Assembly (NCBI GenBank): GCA_017413085.1
Contig: JAFPVC010000060.1
Location: 62,001 to 126,000, forward strand
Origin: Prevotella sp.
GTDB taxonomy: Bacteria > Bacteroidota > Bacteroidia > Bacteroidales > Bacteroidaceae
Direction of reading: 5' to 3'
Length of the DNA: 64,000 bases
Notes under the pieces: generated by a model
Told to the model about the DNA's origin: nothing
Database searches by the model: none
What the model saw: only the letters and a program-made list of their open reading frames with translations
Shown: positions 54,294 through 63,464 of the stretch, piece after piece
Layout of the letters: each line of letters opens with the position of its first letter
How positions within the stretch are numbered: the stretch's first letter is position 1
Made by a program: the position numbers and the translations under genes

Positions 54294-54361
54294 AACAGTA
54301 TAAAATAAAATGGCCAATCATTGATGGTTAATCGTAATGGCAGTATGCAGAGATATACAAG

Positions 54362-54417
54362 AATTCCTAATAAAAAAACCCATCACTTGTGAGTGATGAG
54401 TTTTTTTATTAGGAATT
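54362..54417. terminator. Very strong terminator, 26-bp arms
   Basis: 54362-54387 and 54392-54417 are reverse complements with one mismatch, around a 4-base loop. The stem includes a GC part (CATCACT/AGTGATG) next to A7/T7 tracts, so it works as a terminator in both directions. It ends the transcript of the cohesin-like gene. Confidence 0.85.
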
Positions 54418-54428
54418 ATAAGTATTGC

Positions 54429-55121
54429 TTACTTAACCTGAGCACCTGCAGCGTTGAAAGAACCCTTAGCGGTCTCGATAACGAGCTTACCGTCAACAAC
54501 CTTCTTTGCAGCAGAAGCAGCCTGTGTGCCGTCAGCAGCAACGTTGTCAATAGCGTCAGCACCACCCTTTATGTTAACAGTACCACTAACAACGCAGTTC
54601 TCATAGTTACAAGAAGGATTACTTGCTGTTACCCAACTATTTTCAGCAATGTATGCAGGAGTCAAAGAACATTCACCTTTAACAATTTCTACAGGAGCAA
54701 CGGCTGGAGCATCAGCAGGAATTGTACAAGTAAGGAAGAATACTACACCATCACCAGTGTATGGCTCTGCACCCGTGTTGAATGTACCAGCACGGACGGT
54801 ACGTCCATTATCAAGAATTGTAGCGTCAGTACAAGTAATCTTATAGCCCTTCTTAGCACTACCTGGAGAAAGAGTGTTATCTGACCACACATCAGTAATT
54901 ACGAAACCCTCAGGAAGAGTAATAGTAAAGCCAAGAGACGTCACAGCGCCCTCAGACTTAAGAGCAATAGCAATATCCTGCTCAGCCTGACCTGCAGTCA
55001 AATCAGAAGCATCAGCATCAGGATAGATGTAATTGTGGTAACCACTTACATCGCTAGTAATCTCTGCATTAGCAGCGAGCGCAAAGGCTGCCATTGCAAT
55101 CAAAGAGTAAATTTTTTTCAT
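54429..55121 (-). CDS. Exported cohesin-like protein with short C-terminal sorting-type tail
   Basis: Protein of 230 residues with a signal peptide (1-19, ANA). Residues about 25-165 look like a cohesin-type beta-sandwich: EQDIAIALKSEGAVTSLGFTITLPEGFVITDV, the phrase GDGVVFFLTCTIPADAP, and alternating hydrophobic strands. The end (KKVVDGKLVIETAKGSFNAAGAQVK) resembles the short tails of exported Prevotella proteins with a YNxxGxxVK-like finish. The gene upstream encodes a C-terminal dockerin, so a cohesin-dockerin pair is possible; this is inference from fold resemblance, not a proven match. It is separated from the next operon by two terminators. Confidence 0.6.
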   Translation of the reverse strand: MKKIYSLIAMAAFALAANAEITSDVSGYHNYIYPDADASDLTAGQAEQDIAIALKSEGAVTSLGFTITLPEGFVITDVWSDNTLSPGSAKKGYKITCTDATILDNGRTVRAGTFNTGAEPYTGDGVVFFLTCTIPADAPAVAPVEIVKGECSLTPAYIAENSWVTASNPSCNYENCVVSGTVNIKGGADAIDNVAADGTQAASAAKKVVDGKLVIETAKGSFNAAGAQVK

Positions 55122-55185
55122 AATCTTAAGATTTTAAAATTTAAAAAATAGTTATTTGAAAAAGTAATTTGTTTTTAGGTATTTT

Positions 55186-55225
55186 CTGATAACAGACGGT
55201 GTTGTTAAAGCACCGCTGTTATCAG
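55186..55225 (-). terminator. Hairpin between the dockerin and cohesin-like genes
   Basis: CTGATAACAG (55186-55195) pairs with CTGTTATCAG (55216-55225), continued by CGGTG/CACCG inside (55197-55201 and 55211-55215). On the minus strand a modest AT tract follows, so it may be a partial terminator or an mRNA-stabilising element setting different levels for the two genes. Confidence 0.5.
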
Positions 55226-55249
55226 GAAATATGTATTTACATTAATATC

Positions 55250-58219
55250 CTACTCATTATCACCATTAGTATTAGAGTTGAGATACATGTTCACAATAGC
55301 ATTAGCATCAGACATAGTGATTGCAGGTGTAGTACCATCCTCCTCAAAGTCGCCATTCACGTTAGCAGCATTCAGATTGAAGCCTGCAGGTTTATCCTCA
55401 GCGAGGAAGTAGTTTACTACTGCATTAGCGTCAGCCATAGTAATCTCATTATCGTTATTGACATCACCGAGGATGAAATCAGGAGCAGGAACGTTAGTAA
55501 CCTTAGCACCATTGCGGACAACAGTTACGAGGAGGTTATCGAACCAGCTACGGCGGCTACCATTATTATAGTTAGAACCGAGTTCGAAGGTCTTCAGAGG
55601 CTTGTTAGAATTCATCTTAATGCTGTCAACAGTAACCGAGCCATTACCATTTGTCATAGTAGCAGTCATAAGCTGTGAACCATAGTTCATTAAAATCTCA
55701 AAGTGAGACTTGTTACCATTCTTAGTATATATGGTCACATCGTAATCAGCTTTTGAACCAACAGAATTATAAATACCTCCTACGCCAAGCTGATCATCCC
55801 ATGTACCGGCACCGAGTGTCTCATTGACGATAGTCTCGCCTTCAGTATCCTTCAGAGTAAACCAAAGGTTCTTACCATCGAGATAACCATAATAAACATC
55901 GAATGAAACATAAACAAGGTCAACCTTATCACCAAGCTGGCTCTCTGTTGTAGCTACTGCAGGAAGATCCTCATCAGCGATAGAAGCTGTTCCAGATGAA
56001 TTACCTACGCGAAGCACACCAGGATTAGTGTCAGACTCACCATTCCAGAATCCCTGTACACACTTAGTACTTGTGTTCCAGTCTTCAGCTACGCCATCCT
56101 TTGTTTCCTTATTCCAAACCTCAAATGCTCCGTTAGCGAAGTCCATCTGTCCCTTGTTACCAACGATACTATATGTCTCATCCTCATTCTTAGTTGCAGG
56201 AGTCTCGAAGTCGACATCAAGTATTGCCTCCTGTGTCAGAGAATTCTTGAAAGCATCAATAGCGAGAATCAAATTATGAGCAGCCTCACGCAGTGCGAGA
56301 GAGTCAGCCTGCACGAAGTCAGAAGTTGCAGCACCAAGTTTAGTATCATAAACACCCTGAGCATTATCAATAGCACTCTTGAACGTTGGACGGTCATAAA
56401 GCTCGTATGCAGGATCTTCGTAAACTATGTTAGCAGCCTTAATTGTATCTACAAGATTAGTGAACGGAGCATTGAGAGCCAGCCAGTTTGCCTTAGCAAC
56501 ATCCTTGATTGGCTTACCAGCGGATTGATAGATTGTATCGGCAAGCACCTCATCATTATTAAGGAACTCTAATTTCTCTTCATCACTCATAGCCGTCCAT
56601 GTATCATACATACCCTTGTACTCATCATAGGCAGCCTTCAATTCATTCTTACCCCATGGACGAGAATTATCCTCGGTGTAAGCCTTCAGCACATCCTCAA
56701 GACGATTATTCAATTCATCAAGCTGAACTTTAACATCTTCAAGGTAATATTTCTCCTGCTCGCTGTATCCTTCGCCACTGTACACCTTATAAAGGACAGG
56801 AGCATAGAACTTAGTGAACATACCAGGATTACCTGCAGACTTCCAAGCCACGCCATCTTCAGGCTTAGTATTGTTACAACGAATACCCAGAGTAATAGTA
56901 GATTTCTCATCCAGCGTAAAGCCATGAATAAAGTGCTTGCGGAGAGCTGGATTGAGCGCACCACCATGGATAGTATCGCCATTGAACCAATAGTCGAAAT
57001 AAACGGCCTCGGTTGCACGTGAACGTGCCCAGTCATTCTTATTCATAGATGCAATACCGCCTTCGCCCTCAAAGCCGAAGAAATACGTACCTGGCTCAAG
57101 AGTAAACGTAGCTGTAGCAACATTATCCCAATCACCAGAAGAACCACGCATCCACTCTATGCCGAGATCGGTATCAAGAGCAGCATTTTTATGATTCCAA
57201 CGGTCGGTATTAAATCTCCAATACTGGTTTATAGAATTTGCCCACAGGTCATTATTTGCGCCACCAGGAGAGTTTTTACCAATGAAAGCATTGTACTTTG
57301 TACTCCAATTTGCCCAAGTAGCAGAACCTTCACCTTTGCCCATATACTGAAGTATTTCGTCAACATTCTCACCGAGGAAAGACTCGAGAGTCTTCTGCAG
57401 TGTAGTCAACTTACCCTCAATCTCATTGTTATTATCAATAGCAGTCTGCAGAGCACCCAAGGCCTCCTGCAAATTATCTACATACTGGCGAGGCGCACCA
57501 TTATTATCTTCCCAAGTTTGGTCATTAGCCCAGTTATAGCCATCGAAGATTGCCTGACAGTAGTCTTTATAGTTCTGAGCAGTACGAGAGTCGAAAACAC
57601 TCGTTGCCTGATAAAGCTCTACATTAGTAACCTGAACACCTGCATCCAAAGCAGCGATTTCAGGAATAAGGAAGCCCTCTTCTGCACTAACTTCGATTGG
57701 GAGACATACTGTACTCCAATCATCCACGCCGAAAGCGCCGCCCTCACCGAGAGGAAGCTCCACACGATCAGTAGCACCTGTAGGAGAGCCGTCTGCATTA
57801 TAAATAAGGTTGATGTAGTTTATGCCAGATGCGAAAGGCAGATAATTTGAGCGGCTTACATCAGTAAAACCAGAGGCATTACCTTTAATGTCGAAAGTAA
57901 GCACATAAGTACCAGGGCCAGGAAGAGGAACAGCCTGATAGCAGCCATCACTTGAAGCACCTGAAGCCTTAATAACCTTTTCACCTGCAGGACCTGCACC
58001 TTCCTCAATAGAGAAGACTGCATCAAGTTCAGTTTCGTTGATTGTATTCCAACCACCGAAATCATTAGAGAAATCACTGTTTGAGAGGAGGTTCGCGCCA
58101 GCAATCTTGTAGCAGGCACCGCTTGAATAAACGATGTCGCCGAGTTTGAACTGATCCTCTGCAGATGCGCCAAGAGCCGTAGAAGCTATCAACGCTGCCG
58201 AAAGTAGTCGTTTAATCAT
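55250..58219 (-). CDS. Exported carbohydrate-binding-type protein with C-terminal dockerin
   Basis: Protein of 989 residues with a signal peptide (1-20, GASA). A CBM4/9-like beta-sandwich is suggested at about 40-210 (NLLSNSDFSNDFGGWNTINETELDAVFSIEEG). Helical FIVAR-type segments occur at about 225-285 and 510-680. A second beta part is at about 690-915. The dockerin at about 925-985 has two loops, GDVNNDNEITMADANAVVNYFL and NVNGDFEEDGTTPAITMSDANAIVNMYL; the second loop carries an insertion. No catalytic site is seen, so it is probably a binding protein. It has its own promoter and sits between PL11 and the cohesin-like gene. Confidence 0.75.
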   Translation of the reverse strand: MIKRLLSAALIASTALGASAEDQFKLGDIVYSSGACYKIAGANLLSNSDFSNDFGGWNTINETELDAVFSIEEGAGPAGEKVIKASGASSDGCYQAVPLPGPGTYVLTFDIKGNASGFTDVSRSNYLPFASGINYINLIYNADGSPTGATDRVELPLGEGGAFGVDDWSTVCLPIEVSAEEGFLIPEIAALDAGVQVTNVELYQATSVFDSRTAQNYKDYCQAIFDGYNWANDQTWEDNNGAPRQYVDNLQEALGALQTAIDNNNEIEGKLTTLQKTLESFLGENVDEILQYMGKGEGSATWANWSTKYNAFIGKNSPGGANNDLWANSINQYWRFNTDRWNHKNAALDTDLGIEWMRGSSGDWDNVATATFTLEPGTYFFGFEGEGGIASMNKNDWARSRATEAVYFDYWFNGDTIHGGALNPALRKHFIHGFTLDEKSTITLGIRCNNTKPEDGVAWKSAGNPGMFTKFYAPVLYKVYSGEGYSEQEKYYLEDVKVQLDELNNRLEDVLKAYTEDNSRPWGKNELKAAYDEYKGMYDTWTAMSDEEKLEFLNNDEVLADTIYQSAGKPIKDVAKANWLALNAPFTNLVDTIKAANIVYEDPAYELYDRPTFKSAIDNAQGVYDTKLGAATSDFVQADSLALREAAHNLILAIDAFKNSLTQEAILDVDFETPATKNEDETYSIVGNKGQMDFANGAFEVWNKETKDGVAEDWNTSTKCVQGFWNGESDTNPGVLRVGNSSGTASIADEDLPAVATTESQLGDKVDLVYVSFDVYYGYLDGKNLWFTLKDTEGETIVNETLGAGTWDDQLGVGGIYNSVGSKADYDVTIYTKNGNKSHFEILMNYGSQLMTATMTNGNGSVTVDSIKMNSNKPLKTFELGSNYNNGSRRSWFDNLLVTVVRNGAKVTNVPAPDFILGDVNNDNEITMADANAVVNYFLAEDKPAGFNLNAANVNGDFEEDGTTPAITMSDANAIVNMYLNSNTNGDNE

Positions 58220-58284
58220 AGAATTGTTGTTGTTAGTGAGTATTTATTGATACGTTTATAAGTCTGGTTAATTCTTTTACTTGG

Positions 58285-58315
58285 CAAAGGTACAAAGTTT
58301 TTTTTAAACTGCAAA
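58285..58315 (-). promoter_or_regulatory. Promoter for the dockerin protein gene
   Basis: Minus strand TTTG (58312-58315), 19 bases, TACCTTTG (58285-58292). It lies after the PL11 terminator and gives a leader of about 60 bases. Confidence 0.7.
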
Positions 58316-58346
58316 ATTTTTTTCATGTTTTTTTTTCGTGTTTTAA

Positions 58347-58384
58347 TAAAAAAGGCACAGTTTTCTTGAACTGCGCCTTTTTTA
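58347..58384. terminator. Terminator after the PL11 gene
   Basis: AAAGGCACAGTT (58351-58362) pairs with AACTGCGCCTTT (58369-58380) with one G-T type mismatch; A-run and T-run flank it. It ends the esterase-lyase transcript. Confidence 0.8.
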
Positions 58385-58392
58385 TTGATGGG

Positions 58393-58447
58393 GCAGCTGT
58401 GATACAGCTGCAAACACAACTTATTTCGGCAGCTGTGGTACAGCTGC
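58393..58447. repeat. Two 8-bp hairpin repeats (GCAGCTGT-loop-ACAGCTGC) after the PL11 stop
   Basis: GCAGCTGTGATACAGCTGC (hairpin core 58393-58411) and GCAGCTGTGGTACAGCTGC (58429-58447). The linker CAAACACAACTTATTT resembles the linker of the repeats at 63358-63453. The stems differ from those copies by paired changes. Confidence 0.85.
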
Positions 58448-58458
58448 ATACATGACGA

Positions 58459-61400
58459 TTATTTCACGGTTACGGTGATGTTATCTGTAATCGTGCCGTT
58501 GAGGAAACGCACCACGTAATTGCCAGGAGTCGGAACTACGGCAGCAACGGCAGCCTGTAATGCAGACTTCGTGGTGGCGACATTGCCTATGGCCTTGCCG
58601 TCAACAGCGTATACCACGGCCTCGACCTTAGCATCAGGCGCAAGGTTGGCAAATACCATCGTCGGATCCTCAACAACTGTAATGACACCCTGCTTAGCCC
58701 ACAGAGCAGAGGTATCCCACATCAGTCCCTCGGGAAGCTCTGGCAGTTCCACAGCACACTTAGTGTCGTTGCCACTGAGCGTCGTGACATTCCAAAGAGT
58801 GAATGAATCTCCCTTGGCAAGCGTAACACCATCAGCAAGGCGCACATGTAGATTAGAGCCAGTCCAAAAATACAAGGTACCACTGGTAGAAACCTTCGAA
58901 CAAGCAGTCTTACTTGCTATCAACATGTCAAGCACACCATCCTTGCGGATATTGACAAAGCTCGTACCCGTAAGCGTGGTAGACAAGTCATTAGCATTTG
59001 TCACGGAAATAGTACCACCATCAGCTGCAGACACATTGCCAATCTTCATGAACGAGCCCTTTATGACACCAGTGCCTTCGACAGTTGTCACGTAGTTAGG
59101 ATTAAACGTAACCTGCTTGTTGGCACGACTTGTTCCCTGTATATAGAGTGTACCAGACTGAACTGTGAAGTTTGCCTTTACATTCTCACAATTAGCATTG
59201 GTGAATATAATCTGCCTGTCAGGTTCACCAGCATAAACAACGGCAGTACCAAGGACATTAGCACATGAAATATTAGCATCGTACCCTGCACCTACAGTTA
59301 TTGTGCCACCACCTGTAATTGTACCAGTAGCATTATCCTTAAAGGCAAGCAGATTTATATTCTTGCCATTTGTATTGAAGGTATAGCCTGAACCCACATT
59401 CAGCACAGCCTTTGGCAAACCATAGTTATTATCCCAGCAGAAGATAGGATTATAACTGCCGCGCTTAGTGGTACGAGCGTCAATCTCACCTTCGAAACCA
59501 CTCCAGTCACCCTGTAGGTAGCTACGTACACCCGATGCAGTGACCACAAAGGTACCAGCACCAGAAAGCTTACCAGTATAATTACATCTTGGGTCAATAA
59601 TCAATGTTGCTGTATATCCAGACGGCACAAGCCAATTGATAGGATTAATGCTACTAGATCCTTCAGAGTTAGTATCAGTGTACGTAGCATTTCTAATCTC
59701 TACCGTCTTAGGTAGTGTAACATCAGACAAAGCATCTACGCCATTGACATTACCCGAAGAAATAACAAGTTTATCAACACCGAACCTGCTTGGCATATTA
59801 AGAGTACCTGCACCTGTCTTATATAATGCGTCTCCACCTATACTTATAATGTCTGCAGACTGAGAGAATGTTGCATTACTACCTACATTTAATGTACCGT
59901 TACCTTCAGCAACGTAAATAGTCTGTCCTGATGTCATGGTTGAGTTGACACCTAACTTACCATTATCAACAAGAGTGATGCTCTTATCAACAGAACCAAG
60001 GGAACCATACTCTGTACCTATTTCATTAGCAAGAGAACCAACGGATATGTATCCTCCCTCAATTGTCGTATTACCCGTATGGTTAACATTATTGAGAGTT
60101 ATACTACCAGTTCCAGTCTTGTACACATCAGGATTTCCGACAATGCTATCACCAGATAGAGTAAAGGATTTTGTTCCTTCGAAATTAAGAGCCTTAACAC
60201 TTACCGGTCCATTTATCTCTACGGATGTTTTTACTGCATCATTATTAAATGTAACCTCTGAACCATGATAGAACTTACTCTTCTCTCCTTCATCAGCCGT
60301 CTTGAAGTTTTCCGCTCCGTCATTTTCCCATACAGAGCTTTCATCACCAATCCATACAAGATCTTTTGCACTATAGTTGGTTATCTCAAGATATAGTTTT
60401 CCGTCTTCATGCGACAACACCGTCCTTGCTCCCTGGAGGTTCTCAATGATTATATCACCAAGGTTACCCTTGACTTCACCTATTGTACCAAGGCAATAAA
60501 TGCCGTCGGCGATAGCAGCCGCTCCTGCCGCCGGATGCGCATTGATGCGGAATATAGGCGCGAGGTACTGAGGACCATTAGTCCAGTCCTTTTTCTCTAT
60601 CTTCAGCACGCTTGCATTGAGGTTATCTGCCTTTAAGCCATCACTGTAGATATCGAGTTCAACGACAGAGCCGAAATCAAGGATAAGCGAGTCAGTGGTT
60701 ATGGTAGAAGCTTTAGCCTCCTTACCACCAGGACGGATAATAGAGGCATAGTCTGCCTGTATGCCCTTAGCAAACGTACCGCCATCAGAGTTGAGTTCTG
60801 CAAAGCGGTTGAGCCAGAGGCGTGAGTTCTGCAGTGTTCCGTTGAAGTTAAGCGTACCAGCCCACACATCGGTCTGACCAGTATATGTCTGCACTACGTC
60901 AGGGAGAGTCAGCGCACCGTCACCCTGCTTCACAAGACGCATATCACCAGCGAAGGCACCGCCTGTGAGGGTGTGTGTATAATATTTATAAGTGATAGGA
61001 TACTCCTTTGCAGTAGCCTCGGAAGGAGCAGAACCAGATACCAACGACGGAGCGTTGTCTATATATATATAAGGTGTAGCACCGTCAGCAACGCTTACGG
61101 TCATGTCGTTAGTCTCGCAAGTGATGACAGACTCGCCATTATTACTGATGGTTCCATTGTTCTTCACCTCTGTGCGTCCTTTCATAGTAAGTGCAGGCGG
61201 AGCGGCAGTGATGCCTTCCATCTCACCGAGGAAGTAAGAGGTATGAGGTGGCTGGTTGTATCCACACATCTGCCATACCATAGCGTTACGCTGCTGGTGG
61301 TCGTACCACATAGAGTAAACGCGCCATGGGGTTTCGATGGTAGTGGTGTAGATGCGTATCTTGTTGTCAGCAGTACGCATTACAAACTCATGACGCCAGT

Positions 61401-63321
61401 CGCCGAGGATGTCACCCATGAAACAAGGAGTGCCCTTAGTCCAGTTGTTTGCCAACGAACCCTCAAACGTCTTTATCTTACCTCTTCCATATTTATAGAT
61501 AGCGCCTGGTTTGTCATCATAGTTAGTTCCGTCAGCATTATATGTTTCCTCGCAGAGGTCACCATCCCAGTAACAGTTGAAGTTCTGCGCCATTCCATTG
61601 GTATCATAACCAGCTACATGTTCATTGGTTACGAGACTGATTGGATTATCAGAATCTCTGGAAGATGATGCAAATGCACCAGGCACAGTATTACAGAAGT
61701 TACCTGCGATGGCACGTCCGTCGTCACTACCTCCTGCAAGACGATAATACAGCTTAGCCGTAGTAAGGTCACGATAGTGGTTGTTTGGCTGCTCCTCATT
61801 ACAGAACCATCCCTCGTGTCCGTGGATATAAGGGTTGAAATCACCGTGATGCTGAGCATCGCCATGACCGAATCCTGCGGTAGAGAGACCCATACCATTA
61901 TCATCGATTACGAGACCACCGAACACGATTTCGTCACGTCCGTCCCAGTCAACATCGGCAATGCCATAGTTATGATAACCCTGACCATACCATGGAGAAC
62001 CCTTCTGATTATTCATCCAGCGCCAACGTTCAGAAAGCTTGTGGGTGTTCTTGTCCACATTCAAAGCCACGAACTTATGACGGGTGTAGATACCACGTCC
62101 GATGAAAATGCTTGGATTACGTCCGTCAAGGTAAGGTGCGCCGTAGAAGAACTTGCTTGAACGGTGTCCATAGCCGTCACCCCAGGCAGCATTAAGATCA
62201 CTCTCACCTGACTCAAAGCGTGCGCAAGGGAAGTCAATAATGTCGTATATCTGTCCTGTTTCACCATTACAATAAACGAGGAACTCCTTGCCATAGTGAG
62301 TAAAATACTGGCTTGAGATTTCCTTTCCGTCTCTGTAATAATTCTGACCGAAACCGAATTTCTTAGTCACGCCATTGTCAACAACAGTAATTGTAGTGCT
62401 ACGTGCGGTAGTAGTCACGTTCGGATTTTCCTTCGGATCTCCATTCTTTACTGCGGTAGCGTAAACAACACCATCAACAATACTTAAGGTTACCCAATCC
62501 GCTGGACAGCTTGCCGTTGCTGCAGATGACAGACCAGTCTCAATCGCTGCAGTCGCACCAGCAGGAGAAACCCAGCCCTGACTACGATAGTTTGTCCACG
62601 AGGTTCCATTCTTGCCATCGGCACCGATAGTATAGACAGAACCGTCAGACATGTGTATGCTTGAACCTTCCTCAAGACGCATGAGTACCTCTGCACTGCC
62701 ATCCTGATCCCAGTCATAGCCTACGATATTCTGTTCATTGTTCTGGAAGTCACCCATGTTTGGTCCGCAGTTGACCCACCAAAGCACAGAACCATCAAGC
62801 TTCGTCACCTCAAACAGAGTATGCTCGTTATACCAACCATGTACGGGAAAAGAGTTGGACATCTCCTGTGAGTTGTTGTACTTCATGAGCAACTCCACCT
62901 GCCCATCGCCAGTAACGTCAGCTGCACAGGCATCGTTAGGGACATAGGTAGCCTTGAGTTCTTCAGGATGCTTTGGAGTAATTTCCATGTAATCCTGTGC
63001 CCACACAGTCTTGGGTACAGATTGTTTACCCACTACACCTTTTACGACAGGAGCCACTGAGTAAGTACTCGATGTAGAACCACTCGCATCGGTGTAGTTA
63101 GAAGTTTTGAGATTCTCGGCTATGAGTGAGCCATCACGATAGAGGTTGTAGGTAACATCGTAATACTCCTCTGCCTGAATACGCCAGCTAACGAACACGC
63201 CGTTATTAACTTTCACGGCAACGACGCCACGGTCAAGGTTGTCCATAACGCGCTGTGCCTGTGCCATACCAGCTACGAGTAGCAGGAAGAGCAAGGAAAG
63301 AAGTTTTTTCGTTTTTCTCAT
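58459..63321 (-). CDS. Rhamnogalacturonan lyase (PL11 type) fused to passenger-type repeats and a T9SS-like tail
   Basis: Secreted enzyme of 1620 residues that should cleave the backbone of rhamnogalacturonan I. Signal peptide 1-22 (AQA-Q). The PL11 domain covers about 23-700: RVMDNLDRGVVAVKVNNGVFVSWRI, FNVYRDG-like YNLYRDGSLIAENL, YVPNDACAADVTGDGQVELLMKYNNS, VGYDWDQDGSAEVLMRLE, NYGIADVDWDGRDEIVFGG with acidic, calcium-type loops. From about 720 to 1540 there are autotransporter-type passenger repeats (KQGDGALTLPDVVQTYTGQTDVWAGTLNFNG; YKTGTGSITLNNVNHTGNTTIEGG; YKTGAGTLNM). The last 60 residues (VYAVDGKAIGN ... PGNYVVRFLNGTITDNITVTVK) look like a type IX secretion C-terminal domain. A usual PL11 is near 600 residues, so the fusion is unusual. 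Confidence 0.88.
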   Translation of the reverse strand: MRKTKKLLSLLFLLLVAGMAQAQRVMDNLDRGVVAVKVNNGVFVSWRIQAEEYYDVTYNLYRDGSLIAENLKTSNYTDASGSTSSTYSVAPVVKGVVGKQSVPKTVWAQDYMEITPKHPEELKATYVPNDACAADVTGDGQVELLMKYNNSQEMSNSFPVHGWYNEHTLFEVTKLDGSVLWWVNCGPNMGDFQNNEQNIVGYDWDQDGSAEVLMRLEEGSSIHMSDGSVYTIGADGKNGTSWTNYRSQGWVSPAGATAAIETGLSSAATASCPADWVTLSIVDGVVYATAVKNGDPKENPNVTTTARSTTITVVDNGVTKKFGFGQNYYRDGKEISSQYFTHYGKEFLVYCNGETGQIYDIIDFPCARFESGESDLNAAWGDGYGHRSSKFFYGAPYLDGRNPSIFIGRGIYTRHKFVALNVDKNTHKLSERWRWMNNQKGSPWYGQGYHNYGIADVDWDGRDEIVFGGLVIDDNGMGLSTAGFGHGDAQHHGDFNPYIHGHEGWFCNEEQPNNHYRDLTTAKLYYRLAGGSDDGRAIAGNFCNTVPGAFASSSRDSDNPISLVTNEHVAGYDTNGMAQNFNCYWDGDLCEETYNADGTNYDDKPGAIYKYGRGKIKTFEGSLANNWTKGTPCFMGDILGDWRHEFVMRTADNKIRIYTTTIETPWRVYSMWYDHQQRNAMVWQMCGYNQPPHTSYFLGEMEGITAAPPALTMKGRTEVKNNGTISNNGESVITCETNDMTVSVADGATPYIYIDNAPSLVSGSAPSEATAKEYPITYKYYTHTLTGGAFAGDMRLVKQGDGALTLPDVVQTYTGQTDVWAGTLNFNGTLQNSRLWLNRFAELNSDGGTFAKGIQADYASIIRPGGKEAKASTITTDSLILDFGSVVELDIYSDGLKADNLNASVLKIEKKDWTNGPQYLAPIFRINAHPAAGAAAIADGIYCLGTIGEVKGNLGDIIIENLQGARTVLSHEDGKLYLEITNYSAKDLVWIGDESSVWENDGAENFKTADEGEKSKFYHGSEVTFNNDAVKTSVEINGPVSVKALNFEGTKSFTLSGDSIVGNPDVYKTGTGSITLNNVNHTGNTTIEGGYISVGSLANEIGTEYGSLGSVDKSITLVDNGKLGVNSTMTSGQTIYVAEGNGTLNVGSNATFSQSADIISIGGDALYKTGAGTLNMPSRFGVDKLVISSGNVNGVDALSDVTLPKTVEIRNATYTDTNSEGSSSINPINWLVPSGYTATLIIDPRCNYTGKLSGAGTFVVTASGVRSYLQGDWSGFEGEIDARTTKRGSYNPIFCWDNNYGLPKAVLNVGSGYTFNTNGKNINLLAFKDNATGTITGGGTITVGAGYDANISCANVLGTAVVYAGEPDRQIIFTNANCENVKANFTVQSGTLYIQGTSRANKQVTFNPNYVTTVEGTGVIKGSFMKIGNVSAADGGTISVTNANDLSTTLTGTSFVNIRKDGVLDMLIASKTACSKVSTSGTLYFWTGSNLHVRLADGVTLAKGDSFTLWNVTTLSGNDTKCAVELPELPEGLMWDTSALWAKQGVITVVEDPTMVFANLAPDAKVEAVVYAVDGKAIGNVATTKSALQAAVAAVVPTPGNYVVRFLNGTITDNITVTVK

Positions 63322-63357
63322 TCTGTTTTATTTTAGTAGTTAGTTATTCTTTTGGGG

Positions 63358-63453
63358 GTGGCTGTGATACAGCCACATACACAACAACTTTGCGGAGGGC
63401 TGTGATACAGCCACATACACAACTATTTTTTGGGGTGGCTGTGGTACAGCCAC
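63358..63453. repeat. Three hairpin repeats (GTGGCTGT-loop-ACAGCCAC type) before the PL11 start
   Basis: Hairpins at 63358-63376, 63398-63412 (6-bp stem) and 63435-63453 with linkers ACATACACAACAACTTTG and ACATACACAACTATTTT. They fill the 143-base gap between the esterase and the PL11 gene, where no promoter is seen. Confidence 0.88.
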
Positions 63454-63464
63454 ATACTGAACAG

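Noticed and set aside
63358..63453. CRISPR array
   Set aside because: Period near 38-40 bases looked suggestive, but the linkers are similar to each other instead of unique, the repeat is a short hairpin, and no cas genes are present.
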